Shown in pieces: positions 17,855 through 25,487 of a stretch of DNA of 64,000 bases (positions are counted from its first letter, which is position 1; each line of letters begins with the position of its first letter). Position numbers and translations under genes: made by a program. The stretch spans positions 8,246-72,245 of the forward strand of contig CAKUGY010000011.1 of assembly GCA_934654835.1 (NCBI GenBank). The letters are read 5' to 3'. The notes beneath the pieces are model-generated. The model was not told the DNA's origin. It saw only the letters and a program-made list of their open reading frames with translations, and searched no databases. Origin of the DNA: an uncultured Collinsella sp. GTDB lineage: Bacteria > Actinomycetota > Coriobacteriia > Coriobacteriales > Coriobacteriaceae.

Positions 17855-19312
17855 ATGAGCGATAGCCAGAACATTTCCGATGAGGTGCGCGCCCGCCTGC
17901 GCGCCATCCCTTCTGTCAACGAGCTGCTTACCGAGTGGCCGGTGGTGAAGGCGGCGGGGGAGACGTGCGACGCGGTGGTCCATGCCGCCGTCACGGCCGA
18001 GCTCGACGAGGAACGCGCCTCCATCCGCGCCGGCGCCGCCCCGCGCTCCAAGCGCGAGCTGGCATCGGCCATCGAATTCCGTGCGCATCGCTCCGCGCTG
18101 CCGAGTCTACGCCCGGCGGTTAATGCCACGGGCGTGGTCATCCACACCAACCTGGGCCGCGCCCCGCTTGCGGAGTCGGCCGCCAAGGCTGTGGCCGAGG
18201 TCGCGCGCGGGTACAGCACGCTCGAGTACAGCGTCGACACCTGTTCGCGCGGGTCGCGCAAGGAGCACGCCGCGCAGCTGATCCGATCGCTCACCGGTGC
18301 CGAGGACGCGCTCGTCGTCAATAACAATGCCGCCGCGGTACTGCTGGTGCTTGCCACCCATGCCGCGGGTAAAGAGGTCATCGTGAGCCGCGGCGAGCTC
18401 GTCGAGATTGGCGGCAGTTTCCGCATCCCCGATGTCATGGCGGCCTCGGGCGCCCGGCTCGTCGAGGTCGGTGCCACCAACCGCACACACCTGGCCGATT
18501 ACGAGCGTGCCATTACGCCCGATACGGCCATGATTCTCAAGGTTCATCCTTCCAACTATCGCATCGAGGGCTTTCATGAGGAAGTGAGCTCCAAGGAGCT
18601 TGCCGCGCTGGCCCATAAGCATGGTCTGCTGTTCTACGAGGACCAGGGCTCGGGCGCGCTGCTGCCCGACGACATTTTGGTGCGTGGCGGCGAGGAGACC
18701 ACGCCGACCTCGGTAGCCGCCGGGCTCGACATCGTGTCGTGCTCGGGCGACAAGCTGCTCGGTGCCGCGCAGGCGGGCATCATCATGGGCCGTTGCGACC
18801 TGATCCAGGCCTGCGGCTCACATCCGCTCATGCGCGCCCTGCGTCCGGGCAAACTCGCGCTGACGGCGCTCGAGGCCACGCTGCGCATCTACATGGACGG
18901 CGCCGATGTGGCCCATCGCGACATTCCGGTGCTCAGCATGCTCACGCTTCCGCAGGCTCATTTGGAGCGTCGTGCGCGCAAGCTGCGCGACGGTATGGTG
19001 TCCGGGCTCGACAAGGCCGGCTGCCCGTGTGCCGTGCAGGTGGAGATCGTCGAGGAGTCGTCGACTCCCGGCGGCGGTTCGCTACCTACGGTCGAGCTGC
19101 CGACGATGTGTGTTGCCGTGCGCCTTGTCGACGAGCGCCTGACGGTCGACGCGCTCAAGCGCTCGCTCGTCCAGGACTTCGATACGCCGGTCGTCACGCG
19201 CACCTCGCACGATCGCATTCTGTTTGACGTCCGCACGCTCGTGGGCGACCGCGATATCGAGAGGGCAGCGTCGACGCTTGCCGCGTGCGTTGCCAAGGCG
19301 GCGCGCCGATGA
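17855..19312 (+). CDS. selA: Selenocysteine synthase SelA
   Basis: L-seryl-tRNA(Sec) selenium transferase, 485 residues, a PLP enzyme that turns Ser-tRNA(Sec) into Sec-tRNA(Sec) using selenophosphate. The PLP lysine is K300 in CSGDKLLGAAQAG, and the N-terminal AVNATGVVIHTNLGRAPL segment is typical. The length is close to the 460-residue norm. The ATG follows GAAAGG. Its TGA overlaps the selB ATG by 4 bases, so the pair is translationally coupled. Confidence 0.96.
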   Translation: MSDSQNISDEVRARLRAIPSVNELLTEWPVVKAAGETCDAVVHAAVTAELDEERASIRAGAAPRSKRELASAIEFRAHRSALPSLRPAVNATGVVIHTNLGRAPLAESAAKAVAEVARGYSTLEYSVDTCSRGSRKEHAAQLIRSLTGAEDALVVNNNAAAVLLVLATHAAGKEVIVSRGELVEIGGSFRIPDVMAASGARLVEVGATNRTHLADYERAITPDTAMILKVHPSNYRIEGFHEEVSSKELAALAHKHGLLFYEDQGSGALLPDDILVRGGEETTPTSVAAGLDIVSCSGDKLLGAAQAGIIMGRCDLIQACGSHPLMRALRPGKLALTALEATLRIYMDGADVAHRDIPVLSMLTLPQAHLERRARKLRDGMVSGLDKAGCPCAVQVEIVEESSTPGGGSLPTVELPTMCVAVRLVDERLTVDALKRSLVQDFDTPVVTRTSHDRILFDVRTLVGDRDIERAASTLAACVAKAARR

Positions 19313-21276
19313 GTGAGGCCAAAGCGTTGGTGGAATGCCCCGTCATCGTGGGCACGGCGGGCCACGTCGACCATGGTAAGTCGGCACTGATCGAGGCGCT
19401 GACGGGCAAAAATCCCGACCGCTTGGAGGTCGAGCGTCGCCGCGGCATGACCGTGGAGCTTGGCTTTGGCGAGCTGGCGTTGCCGAGCGGCAAGATCGTG
19501 GGCCTGGTCGACGTGCCGGGGCATGCGCACTACCTACGCGCCATGGTGCAGGGCGCCACGGGCATCGATGTGGCCGTGCTGGTGGTTTCGGCCGTCGAGG
19601 GCGTGATGCCGCAGACGCGCGAGCACGTGCATGTGCTGGAGCTGCTGGGCGTCACGCACATGGTGGTCGCGCTGACGATGTGCGACCTAGCCGATACCGA
19701 GATGACCGAGCTCGCCGAGCTCGATGTTGATGACTTTTTGTCGGGCACCGTGTTTGCGGGCGCCCCGATCGTCCCCGTGTCGTCCAAGACGGGCGAGGGG
19801 ATTGACGCACTGCTGGCTGCGCTCGACGAGTGCGTAGATGTCTGCTGGGATGCTTGCCGCGGTCGTGCCGAGTGTACCGACGCCACGCCGCGCCTGCCGA
19901 TCGATCGCTGTTTTACGATCAAGGGTGCCGGCACCGTCGTGACGGGAACGTTGCACGACGCGCCGATTGCCGTGGGCGACGAGCTCGTTGCGCTGCCGTC
20001 GCGCACGGTCTGCCGCGTGCGCGGAATTCAGGTGCATGGCGACACGCAACGGGCGCTGCCCGGTCAGCGCGTGGCGCTCAACCTGGTGGGCGATGGCGTC
20101 GCGGCGCTCGATCGCGGCGAGATGCTCGGTGTGGAGGGCCGCTTTGGTCAGACGTTGCGCTTTATGATGACGTTCACCTACCTGGGCCGCGAGGGCGCCA
20201 AGCCGCGTGTGCTCGAGTCGGGCGCGCGTGTGCATGTGATGGCCGGCACGGCCGAGGTCGTCGGCCGCATCATGCTTTTGGAGGGCGAGGCCCCCATGGC
20301 GGTGGGCGAGACCCGTACCGTGCAGGTGCGCTTGGAAGACCCGCTGCCGCTGCGCGCCGGCGACCATGCCGTGGTGCTGTCGTATTCGCCCGTTATGCTC
20401 ATTGGCGGTGGGCGCGTGCTGTTGTCGCGCTGCCGTCGCTCGCGCGAGCTTGCCGACGGGGAGCGTGCGCTGCTTGCAGCGCTTGAGGCCGGCGATACCG
20501 CAGGCGGTGTGGGCGCTTGGCTGGCGCTGCAGATGCTGCCGGTTACGGCGGTTGATGTTGCTGAGGCTTTGGATCTTGGTGTCGGCGAGGCCGATGCCGC
20601 ACTGCGCGGGTTGGTGGCGCAGGGCTCCGTTCGCAAGCTTGCCGTGGGTGATACGGACCTCTTGGCGGACGCCGTGGTGCTCGACGCCGCGATGGATGCA
20701 CTGGCGGCGACCCTGTCGGCCATGCACACGGCGGCTCCCAAGGAGACGGGCTTTACGCCCGGTGCGGTCGCCCATGCTGCTTGGCCTACCGCCGACGACG
20801 CTGTTGCCGCGGCGTTGATTGCCGAGGGCTGCTCGCGTGGCGTGTGTGCCGCCGAGGGCGCCGAGGTGTTCGACCCGCACTCCGCTGCCGCCGCGGCGCG
20901 CGTGGTTCGCGAGGCCTGCGAGCGTATCGTTGCCTTGCTGGACGAGGCCGGGTTCGATGCGCCGGCGTTACCCGAGGTGGGCGAGCGGTTGCAGCTCGAT
21001 CGCGACACCATGACGCGTGCTCTGCGCGAGCTTTCGCTCAATCGCTCGATCGTGAAGGTCGAGCGCGACGTTGCCTTGTCCGCTGCTGCCGAGGCCCACG
21101 CTCGCGAGCTCGTCGCCGCGGCCATCGCCAATGCCGGTGGCGCTGCCACCACGAGTGTGCTGCGCGAGGCCCTGGGGGTGTCGCGCAAACGCGCTATCAG
21201 CATCCTGGAACATCTGGACGCCGTGCGCTTCACAGCACTAGACAAAGAAGCCGGCGGCCTCCGCTCCGTACGCTAG
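19309..21276 (+). CDS. selB: Selenocysteine-specific elongation factor SelB
   Basis: A 655-residue GTPase that delivers Sec-tRNA to UGA codons marked by a SECIS. The G1 motif GTAGHVDHGKS is at residues 15-25, DVPGH at 68-72, and domains II and III follow to about residue 350. The C-terminal 270 residues are the winged-helix region that binds the SECIS (GFTPG near 485, LGVSRKRAI near the end). The start used is the ATG that overlaps the selA stop; the in-frame upstream ATG at 19285 lies within selA. Confidence 0.96.
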   Translation: MSEAKALVECPVIVGTAGHVDHGKSALIEALTGKNPDRLEVERRRGMTVELGFGELALPSGKIVGLVDVPGHAHYLRAMVQGATGIDVAVLVVSAVEGVMPQTREHVHVLELLGVTHMVVALTMCDLADTEMTELAELDVDDFLSGTVFAGAPIVPVSSKTGEGIDALLAALDECVDVCWDACRGRAECTDATPRLPIDRCFTIKGAGTVVTGTLHDAPIAVGDELVALPSRTVCRVRGIQVHGDTQRALPGQRVALNLVGDGVAALDRGEMLGVEGRFGQTLRFMMTFTYLGREGAKPRVLESGARVHVMAGTAEVVGRIMLLEGEAPMAVGETRTVQVRLEDPLPLRAGDHAVVLSYSPVMLIGGGRVLLSRCRRSRELADGERALLAALEAGDTAGGVGAWLALQMLPVTAVDVAEALDLGVGEADAALRGLVAQGSVRKLAVGDTDLLADAVVLDAAMDALAATLSAMHTAAPKETGFTPGAVAHAAWPTADDAVAAALIAEGCSRGVCAAEGAEVFDPHSAAAAARVVREACERIVALLDEAGFDAPALPEVGERLQLDRDTMTRALRELSLNRSIVKVERDVALSAAAEAHARELVAAAIANAGGAATTSVLREALGVSRKRAISILEHLDAVRFTALDKEAGGLRSVR

Positions 21277-21288
21277 GGCCCCTCATCA

Positions 21289-21353
21289 GTTGCGGTGAAA
21301 TACGGACTGTTTATCCCTATATCTAGTCCATTTAGTCCGTATTCCACCGCAAC
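21289..21353. repeat. Palindromic intergenic repeat, copy A
   Basis: GTTGCGGTGAAATACGGACT (21289-21308) pairs with the segment at 21334-21353 with one mismatch. The same arm recurs at 24422 and 37039. Here the element follows selB and precedes selC, where it could end selB transcription, although no long T-run follows. Confidence 0.75.
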
Positions 21354-21423
21354 TTCCAGAATGACTACTCAGGTGCCCTTTGCGGCTGCGGGCTGCCTGG
21401 TTTGGTAAAATATCGCCGCACTT

Positions 21424-21520
21424 GGGAACGGATGGGCTCCGGTGGGCTCCGCGGTCCTCAAAACCGTTGCGAGGCGTGCAAAACGTCTTGGATGTGTTCG
21501 ATTCACATACGTTCCCGCCA
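21424..21520 (+). tRNA. selC: tRNA-Sec (UCA anticodon)
   Basis: A 97-base gene including an encoded CCA. The acceptor GGGAACG (21424-21430) pairs with CGTTCCC (21510-21516). The D-arm has the long six-pair stem GGGCTC-CGGT-GGGCTC with a four-base loop, as in bacterial tRNA-Sec. The anticodon loop is CCTCAAA, giving UCA, which reads UGA. A long variable arm and a T-arm (ATGTG-TTCGATT-CACAT) follow. It sits just after selB, completing selA-selB-selC. Confidence 0.95.
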
Positions 21521-21674
21521 TACGCTACCAGCGCTTTTGTGCTCGCGGTCTTGCTGCGTGCCGCAAAGGCGCTGTTTTGTTTTCGCACGAGCTTTTCGTA
21601 GCGCCGCTATTTCGGTGGCGGTATTTTGCTTCGTGCGCCAGGTTTCGAGCATGCCGATGGGGGTGTTTTGCCGT

Positions 21675-22307
21675 ATGACTATCGTAAGACGGGCCGATCT
21701 TTCTTGCGTCGTCCAGGCGGGCGGGATGTCGTCGCGCATGGGCTGCGACAAGGCTCGGATGTTGTTTTGCGGCGAGCCGCTCATCGAGCGCGTGCTGGGG
21801 AGCCTGGCCCAGGTGGCCGGCGAGCTTGTTGTGACGACTTCGCGCCCTGACGAGCTCGCCTATCTTGAGGAGTGCGAGTTTGATGGCCTGATGCCGCGCG
21901 TAGTCATGGACATCGACGGCCCCGCCGGTGCTATGCGCGGCATCGCGAGCTCGCTGGCTGCCGCTCGGCTGCCGCTCGTGGCGATCGTCGCCTGCGACAT
22001 GCCGTTCGTTTCACCGGAGCTGATCGGCGTACTTGCGGATCGGGTCAAGGAGGGCCCGCTCGATGCGTGCGTTCCGCGTGAGGAGCGGGGGATTGAGCCG
22101 CTGTGCGCCGCGTGGCGTCGCGAAGCATGCATCCCGGTGGCTCGCGAGCTCCTCGCCAGCGACCGCCAGCGCATCCGTTGCCTGATCGACCGGGTGAGCG
22201 CCGGCTATCTAGATGAGCCGCAGATTATCGAGGCGGCCGGGTCGCTGCTCTGCTTCGAAAACGTCAATACGCCCGAGGAGTTTGCGGCGGCCGAGTTGCT
22301 CGCCTAG
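21675..22307 (+). CDS. mobA: Molybdenum cofactor guanylyltransferase MobA
   Basis: A 210-residue nucleotidyltransferase that joins GMP to molybdopterin, making the bis-MGD cofactor of FdhF and of the oxidoreductase at 15685. The signature QAGGMSSRMGCDKARM is at residues 11-26, and ACDMPFV supplies the metal-binding aspartate. The family name could also be written MobA/NTP-transferase. Upstream in-frame ATGs at 21651 and 21657 are possible; 21675 is favoured by the G-rich stretch at 21658-21664. Confidence 0.88.
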   Translation: MTIVRRADLSCVVQAGGMSSRMGCDKARMLFCGEPLIERVLGSLAQVAGELVVTTSRPDELAYLEECEFDGLMPRVVMDIDGPAGAMRGIASSLAAARLPLVAIVACDMPFVSPELIGVLADRVKEGPLDACVPREERGIEPLCAAWRREACIPVARELLASDRQRIRCLIDRVSAGYLDEPQIIEAAGSLLCFENVNTPEEFAAAELLA

Positions 22308-22334
22308 AAAGTCGCCTAGATGATGGAGGATGCC

Positions 22335-22730
22335 ATGTCTCACGATATCTGCCCCGACACCGGGGAACCTTGCACTTGCGACGGCTCTGAGCCCTGCACC
22401 TGCGGCTGCGGCGGTTGCGGGCATACGGCCGAGGAAGAGGCCGCTGCGGCCGCGTATCGCGAGTCGCATCTCGAGGCCCCGTCCGGCGATGTCCTCGACC
22501 ACGAACGCAAGATCATTGTGTCGTTCGACAGCACCTTTGATGTGATGGAGTGCGAACAGCTGTGTCTTGCCGCCGGCGTGCCCGGACGCATTATGCCGCT
22601 GCCCGGTTCCATCACCGCCGGCTGCGGCCTGTGCTGGGCCATGCCATTCTCGGGAGACGCCCTCGCCGCCTTCCGCGCCGCCACCGAGAGCCACGTAACC
22701 CCCGCCGACTATCACCACCTCGTCCTCTAA
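22335..22730 (+). CDS. DUF3343 (Se/S carrier-like) protein with Cys-rich N-terminus
   Basis: A 131-residue protein. Residues 58-131 fit the DUF3343 domain, seen in IVSFDSTFDVMECEQ and the signature SITAGCGLCWAM. This domain is often annotated as a putative selenium or sulfur carrier and tends to lie near selenium and molybdenum hydroxylase genes. The first 30 residues hold seven cysteines (C6, C13, C15, C21, C23, C25, C28), with one final histidine, resembling a small metal-binding tail. GGAGG precedes the ATG at 22335; upstream ATGs at 22320 and 22323 are less well placed. The gene follows mobA by 27 bases. Confidence 0.75.
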   Translation: MSHDICPDTGEPCTCDGSEPCTCGCGGCGHTAEEEAAAAAYRESHLEAPSGDVLDHERKIIVSFDSTFDVMECEQLCLAAGVPGRIMPLPGSITAGCGLCWAMPFSGDALAAFRAATESHVTPADYHHLVL

Positions 22731-22733
22731 CCA

Positions 22734-22777
22734 CCAAAACCACCACAATGGGGACAGGCACCTTTGTGGTGGTTTGG
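22734..22777. repeat. Intergenic hairpin after the DUF3343 gene
   Basis: CCAAAACCACCACAA (22734-22748) pairs with TTTGTGGTGGTTTGG (22763-22777) with one offset base. The loop carries GGGGACAGGCACC. It starts 4 bases after the stop codon, so it may act as a terminator, though it lacks a T-run. The rest of the gap up to gdhA (22778-22987) shows no gene. Confidence 0.6.
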
Positions 22778-22987
22778 ACCATATGGACGAAACAGCTTCG
22801 AAACACGGATTTTGCACGTCAGGTACTCAAAAACACATCTACCTGCATCGTAATCAAAACGAAACATCCGCTCGTCGGCTTATGCGTAACTTTGCTGCAA
22901 CAGTGCGATATTATCCATACTCGATAAAGCTCACGGCGCATGGGGCGCCGCGAACGACACCTTTCTTTTCCATCAATTGGAGGAAGC

Positions 22988-24343
22988 ATGAGCTACACGC
23001 AGAAAGTTCTCGACGAGCTCAAGGCTCGCTATCCCGAGCAGCCTGAGTTCATCCAGGCCGCGACCGAGATCCTCGGCACCATCCAGCCGGCGCTCGACGC
23101 CCACCCCGAGTACGAGGAGGCCGCCCTGCTGGAGCGCCTTGTCGAGCCCGAGCGCATCGTTATGTTCCGTGTTCCCTGGGTCGACGACCAGGGCAAGGTC
23201 CAGGTCAACCGCGGCTACCGCGTCGAGTTCAACTCTGCTATTGGACCCTACAAGGGCGGCCTGCGCTTTAACCCGACGGTCACCCTGGGCATGCTCAAGT
23301 TCCTGGGCCTGGAGCAGATCCTCAAGAACAGCCTGACCACCCTTCCCATGGGCGGCGGCAAGGGCGGCTCCGACTTTGACCCCAAGGGCAAGTCCAACAA
23401 TGAGATCATGCACTTCTGCCAGTCCTTCATGACCGAGCTCTATCGCCACATCGGTCCCAACACCGACGTTCCCGCCGGCGACCTGGGCGTTGGCGGCCGC
23501 GAGGTTGCCTACATGTTCGGTCAGTACAAGCGTCTGACCAACGAGTGGACCGGCGTCCTCACCGGCAAGGGCCTCTCCTTTGGCGGCTCGCTCGCCCGTA
23601 CCGAGGCCACCGGCTACGGCCTGGTCTATTTTGTGGACGAGTACCTCAAGAGCCGCGGCGACTCCTTCGAGGGCAAGAACGTTGTCGTTCACGGCTCCGG
23701 TAACGTCGCCATTTACGCCGTCCAGAAGGTCGCCCAGCTCGGCGGCAAGGTGCTGGCCTGCTCCGACACCCACGGCTGGGTCGAGGATCCCGACGGCATC
23801 GACTACACCGTGCTCGAGCACGTCTACAACCAGAAGCGCTCTGGCCACGACAAGGGCATCACGCTCGCTATGTACGTCGACGAGAAGCCCAACGCCGTGT
23901 GGCACGAGGGCGACGGCCGCGGCGTGTGGCAGCTTCCCTGCGACATCGCGCTGCCCTGCGCTCGCGAGAACACGCTGCTTCTCGAGGACGCCCAGGCGCT
24001 CGTCGCCAACGGCTGCAAGGTGGTCGGCGAGGGCGCGAACATGCCCACGACCATCGAGGCTACGACCTACTTCCAGGAGAACGGCGTCGCCTTCATGCCC
24101 GGTAAGGCTGCCAACGCCGGCGGCGTGCTCGTGTCCGGCCTCGAGATGAGCCAGAACGCCGAGCACCTGTCCTGGACCTTCGAGGAGGTCGACGGCAAGC
24201 TCGAGCAGCTCATGCGCGGCATGTTCCACAACGTGGACGACACCGCCAAGGAGTACGGCGAGGAGGGCAACTTCGTCATGGGCGCTAACATCGCCGGCTT
24301 CCTGAAGGTCGCCGACGCCATGCTCGCCCAGGGCGTCTGCTAA
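22988..24343 (+). CDS. gdhA: Glutamate dehydrogenase
   Basis: A 451-residue enzyme interconverting glutamate and 2-oxoglutarate plus ammonia. The catalytic region is visible as YKGGLRFNPTVTLGMLKFL and LPMGGGKGGSDFDPKGKS (active-site lysine), and the nucleotide-binding fold as VVHGSGNVAIYAVQK near residue 236. The length and the motif LTGKGLSFGGS match the hexameric bacterial GdhA class, usually NADP-dependent; the cofactor is not proven here. AATTGGAGGAAGC precedes the ATG. Confidence 0.95.
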   Translation: MSYTQKVLDELKARYPEQPEFIQAATEILGTIQPALDAHPEYEEAALLERLVEPERIVMFRVPWVDDQGKVQVNRGYRVEFNSAIGPYKGGLRFNPTVTLGMLKFLGLEQILKNSLTTLPMGGGKGGSDFDPKGKSNNEIMHFCQSFMTELYRHIGPNTDVPAGDLGVGGREVAYMFGQYKRLTNEWTGVLTGKGLSFGGSLARTEATGYGLVYFVDEYLKSRGDSFEGKNVVVHGSGNVAIYAVQKVAQLGGKVLACSDTHGWVEDPDGIDYTVLEHVYNQKRSGHDKGITLAMYVDEKPNAVWHEGDGRGVWQLPCDIALPCARENTLLLEDAQALVANGCKVVGEGANMPTTIEATTYFQENGVAFMPGKAANAGGVLVSGLEMSQNAEHLSWTFEEVDGKLEQLMRGMFHNVDDTAKEYGEEGNFVMGANIAGFLKVADAMLAQGVC

Positions 24344-24367
24344 ACCCTGCCTGACATAGCATTCGAT

Positions 24368-24405
24368 AAGGCTCCCAGTCATCTCGGCCGGGAGCCTTTT
24401 CTTTC
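24368..24405 (+). terminator. Rho-independent terminator of gdhA
   Basis: AAGGCTCCC (24368-24376) pairs with GGGAGCCTT (24390-24398) and is followed by TTCTTTCC. It begins 24 bases after the gdhA stop. Confidence 0.88.
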
Positions 24406-24421
24406 CCGAAGGCCTCCTCAT

Positions 24422-24490
24422 AACTTGCGGTGAAATACGGACTGTTTGGCGCTCTGAATCCGCCGAACAGTCCGTATTTCACCGCAAGTT
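24422..24490. repeat. Palindromic intergenic repeat, copy B
   Basis: Two 30-base arms (24422-24451 and 24461-24490) pair completely except for one G-U, with a 9-base loop. The outer 20 bases match copies A (21289) and C (37039). This is the most perfect member of the family. Confidence 0.8.
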
Positions 24491-24572
24491 ATGGATGGGT
24501 GGGTGGATTTTGTCCTGCAACGGCGTGCGGCCCCTCGTTTGGTACACTTAAAAGTACTGGACAAGTGAAGAG

Positions 24573-25487
24573 ATGGGGGAGAACGTGCTCAAGTTCGGTA
24601 CCTACGTCCGTGTTGGAAACGCGGCCGAAGCCTACGAGCTCTTGCAGAAAAACCGCAACAATAAGATTGTGGGCGGCGGCATCTGGATGCGCCTGGGTTC
24701 GCGTCGCGTGGCGACGGCGATTGACCTTTCGGCCTGCGGACTCGATCAGATCGAGGAGACCGAGACCGAGTTTCGCATCGGTGCCATGTGCACCCTGCGC
24801 CAGCTCGAGCGCCATGCCGAGCTCAACGCGCTTGTCAACAATGTCTTTGAGTTCGCCGTCCACGATATCGTGGGCGTGCAGCTGCGCAACACCGCCACGG
24901 TGGGCGGCAGCATCTACGGCCGTTTTGGCTTCTCGGACGTCCTCTCGGCCTTCCTGGCACTCGACTCCTACGTTGAGCTGACGGGCGCCGGTCGTGTGCC
25001 GCTCGCTGAGTTCGTGCGTATGGGCTACGTGCGCGACGTGATCGAGCACGTGGTGGTCGTCAAGCACGATTACCGCGCGAGCTACGAGGCCGTGCGCAAG
25101 GCCGCGACCGATTTCCCCTCGCTTAATGTCACCGCCGCCTGGTGGGACAGCTCCTGGCACGTCACCGTGGGCGCCCGTCCGCTGCGTGCGACCCTGCTGC
25201 AGGGCGAGGCGTGCGGCCTTACCAGCGAGCAGCCTTCCGAGGACGAGCTTCGTGCCCTCGCCACATCCGTGCGCACGCTGAGCTACGGCACCAACATGTG
25301 GGGCTCGGCCGAGTACCGGCGCCGCATCTCGGCTCCGCTGGCGATCCAGGCCGTGCGCCGCGCCGCCGGCATCGAGCTTTCGGCCTCCCTTGCCCGCGAG
25401 CTCGAGACCGTGCAGATCCCCAAGTTCGCCACGGACGAGTATTCCTGCCGCCGCGTGCCCGGCGTCGATTCTAGCGAGGTGCGCTAA
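24573..25487 (+). CDS. FAD-binding subunit of a molybdenum hydroxylase
   Basis: A 304-residue protein of the xanthine dehydrogenase/CO dehydrogenase FAD subunit family. KIVGGGIWMRLG resembles the first FAD-binding loop, and LRNTATVGGSIYGRFGFSD the second. It passes electrons between the Mo/Fe-S protein encoded next and a carrier such as NAD or ferredoxin. The stop codon overlaps the next ATG by one base. The start is uncertain: GTG at 24585 lies just behind GGGGAG, while the ATG at 24573 has weaker upstream pairing. Confidence 0.85.
   Translation: MGENVLKFGTYVRVGNAAEAYELLQKNRNNKIVGGGIWMRLGSRRVATAIDLSACGLDQIEETETEFRIGAMCTLRQLERHAELNALVNNVFEFAVHDIVGVQLRNTATVGGSIYGRFGFSDVLSAFLALDSYVELTGAGRVPLAEFVRMGYVRDVIEHVVVVKHDYRASYEAVRKAATDFPSLNVTAAWWDSSWHVTVGARPLRATLLQGEACGLTSEQPSEDELRALATSVRTLSYGTNMWGSAEYRRRISAPLAIQAVRRAAGIELSASLARELETVQIPKFATDEYSCRRVPGVDSSEVR

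Noticed and set aside
22734..22777. The hairpin after the DUF3343 gene as a SECIS or selenium-linked RNA
   Set aside because: It is outside any reading frame, has no GGUCU loop and resembles a simple intergenic inverted repeat.
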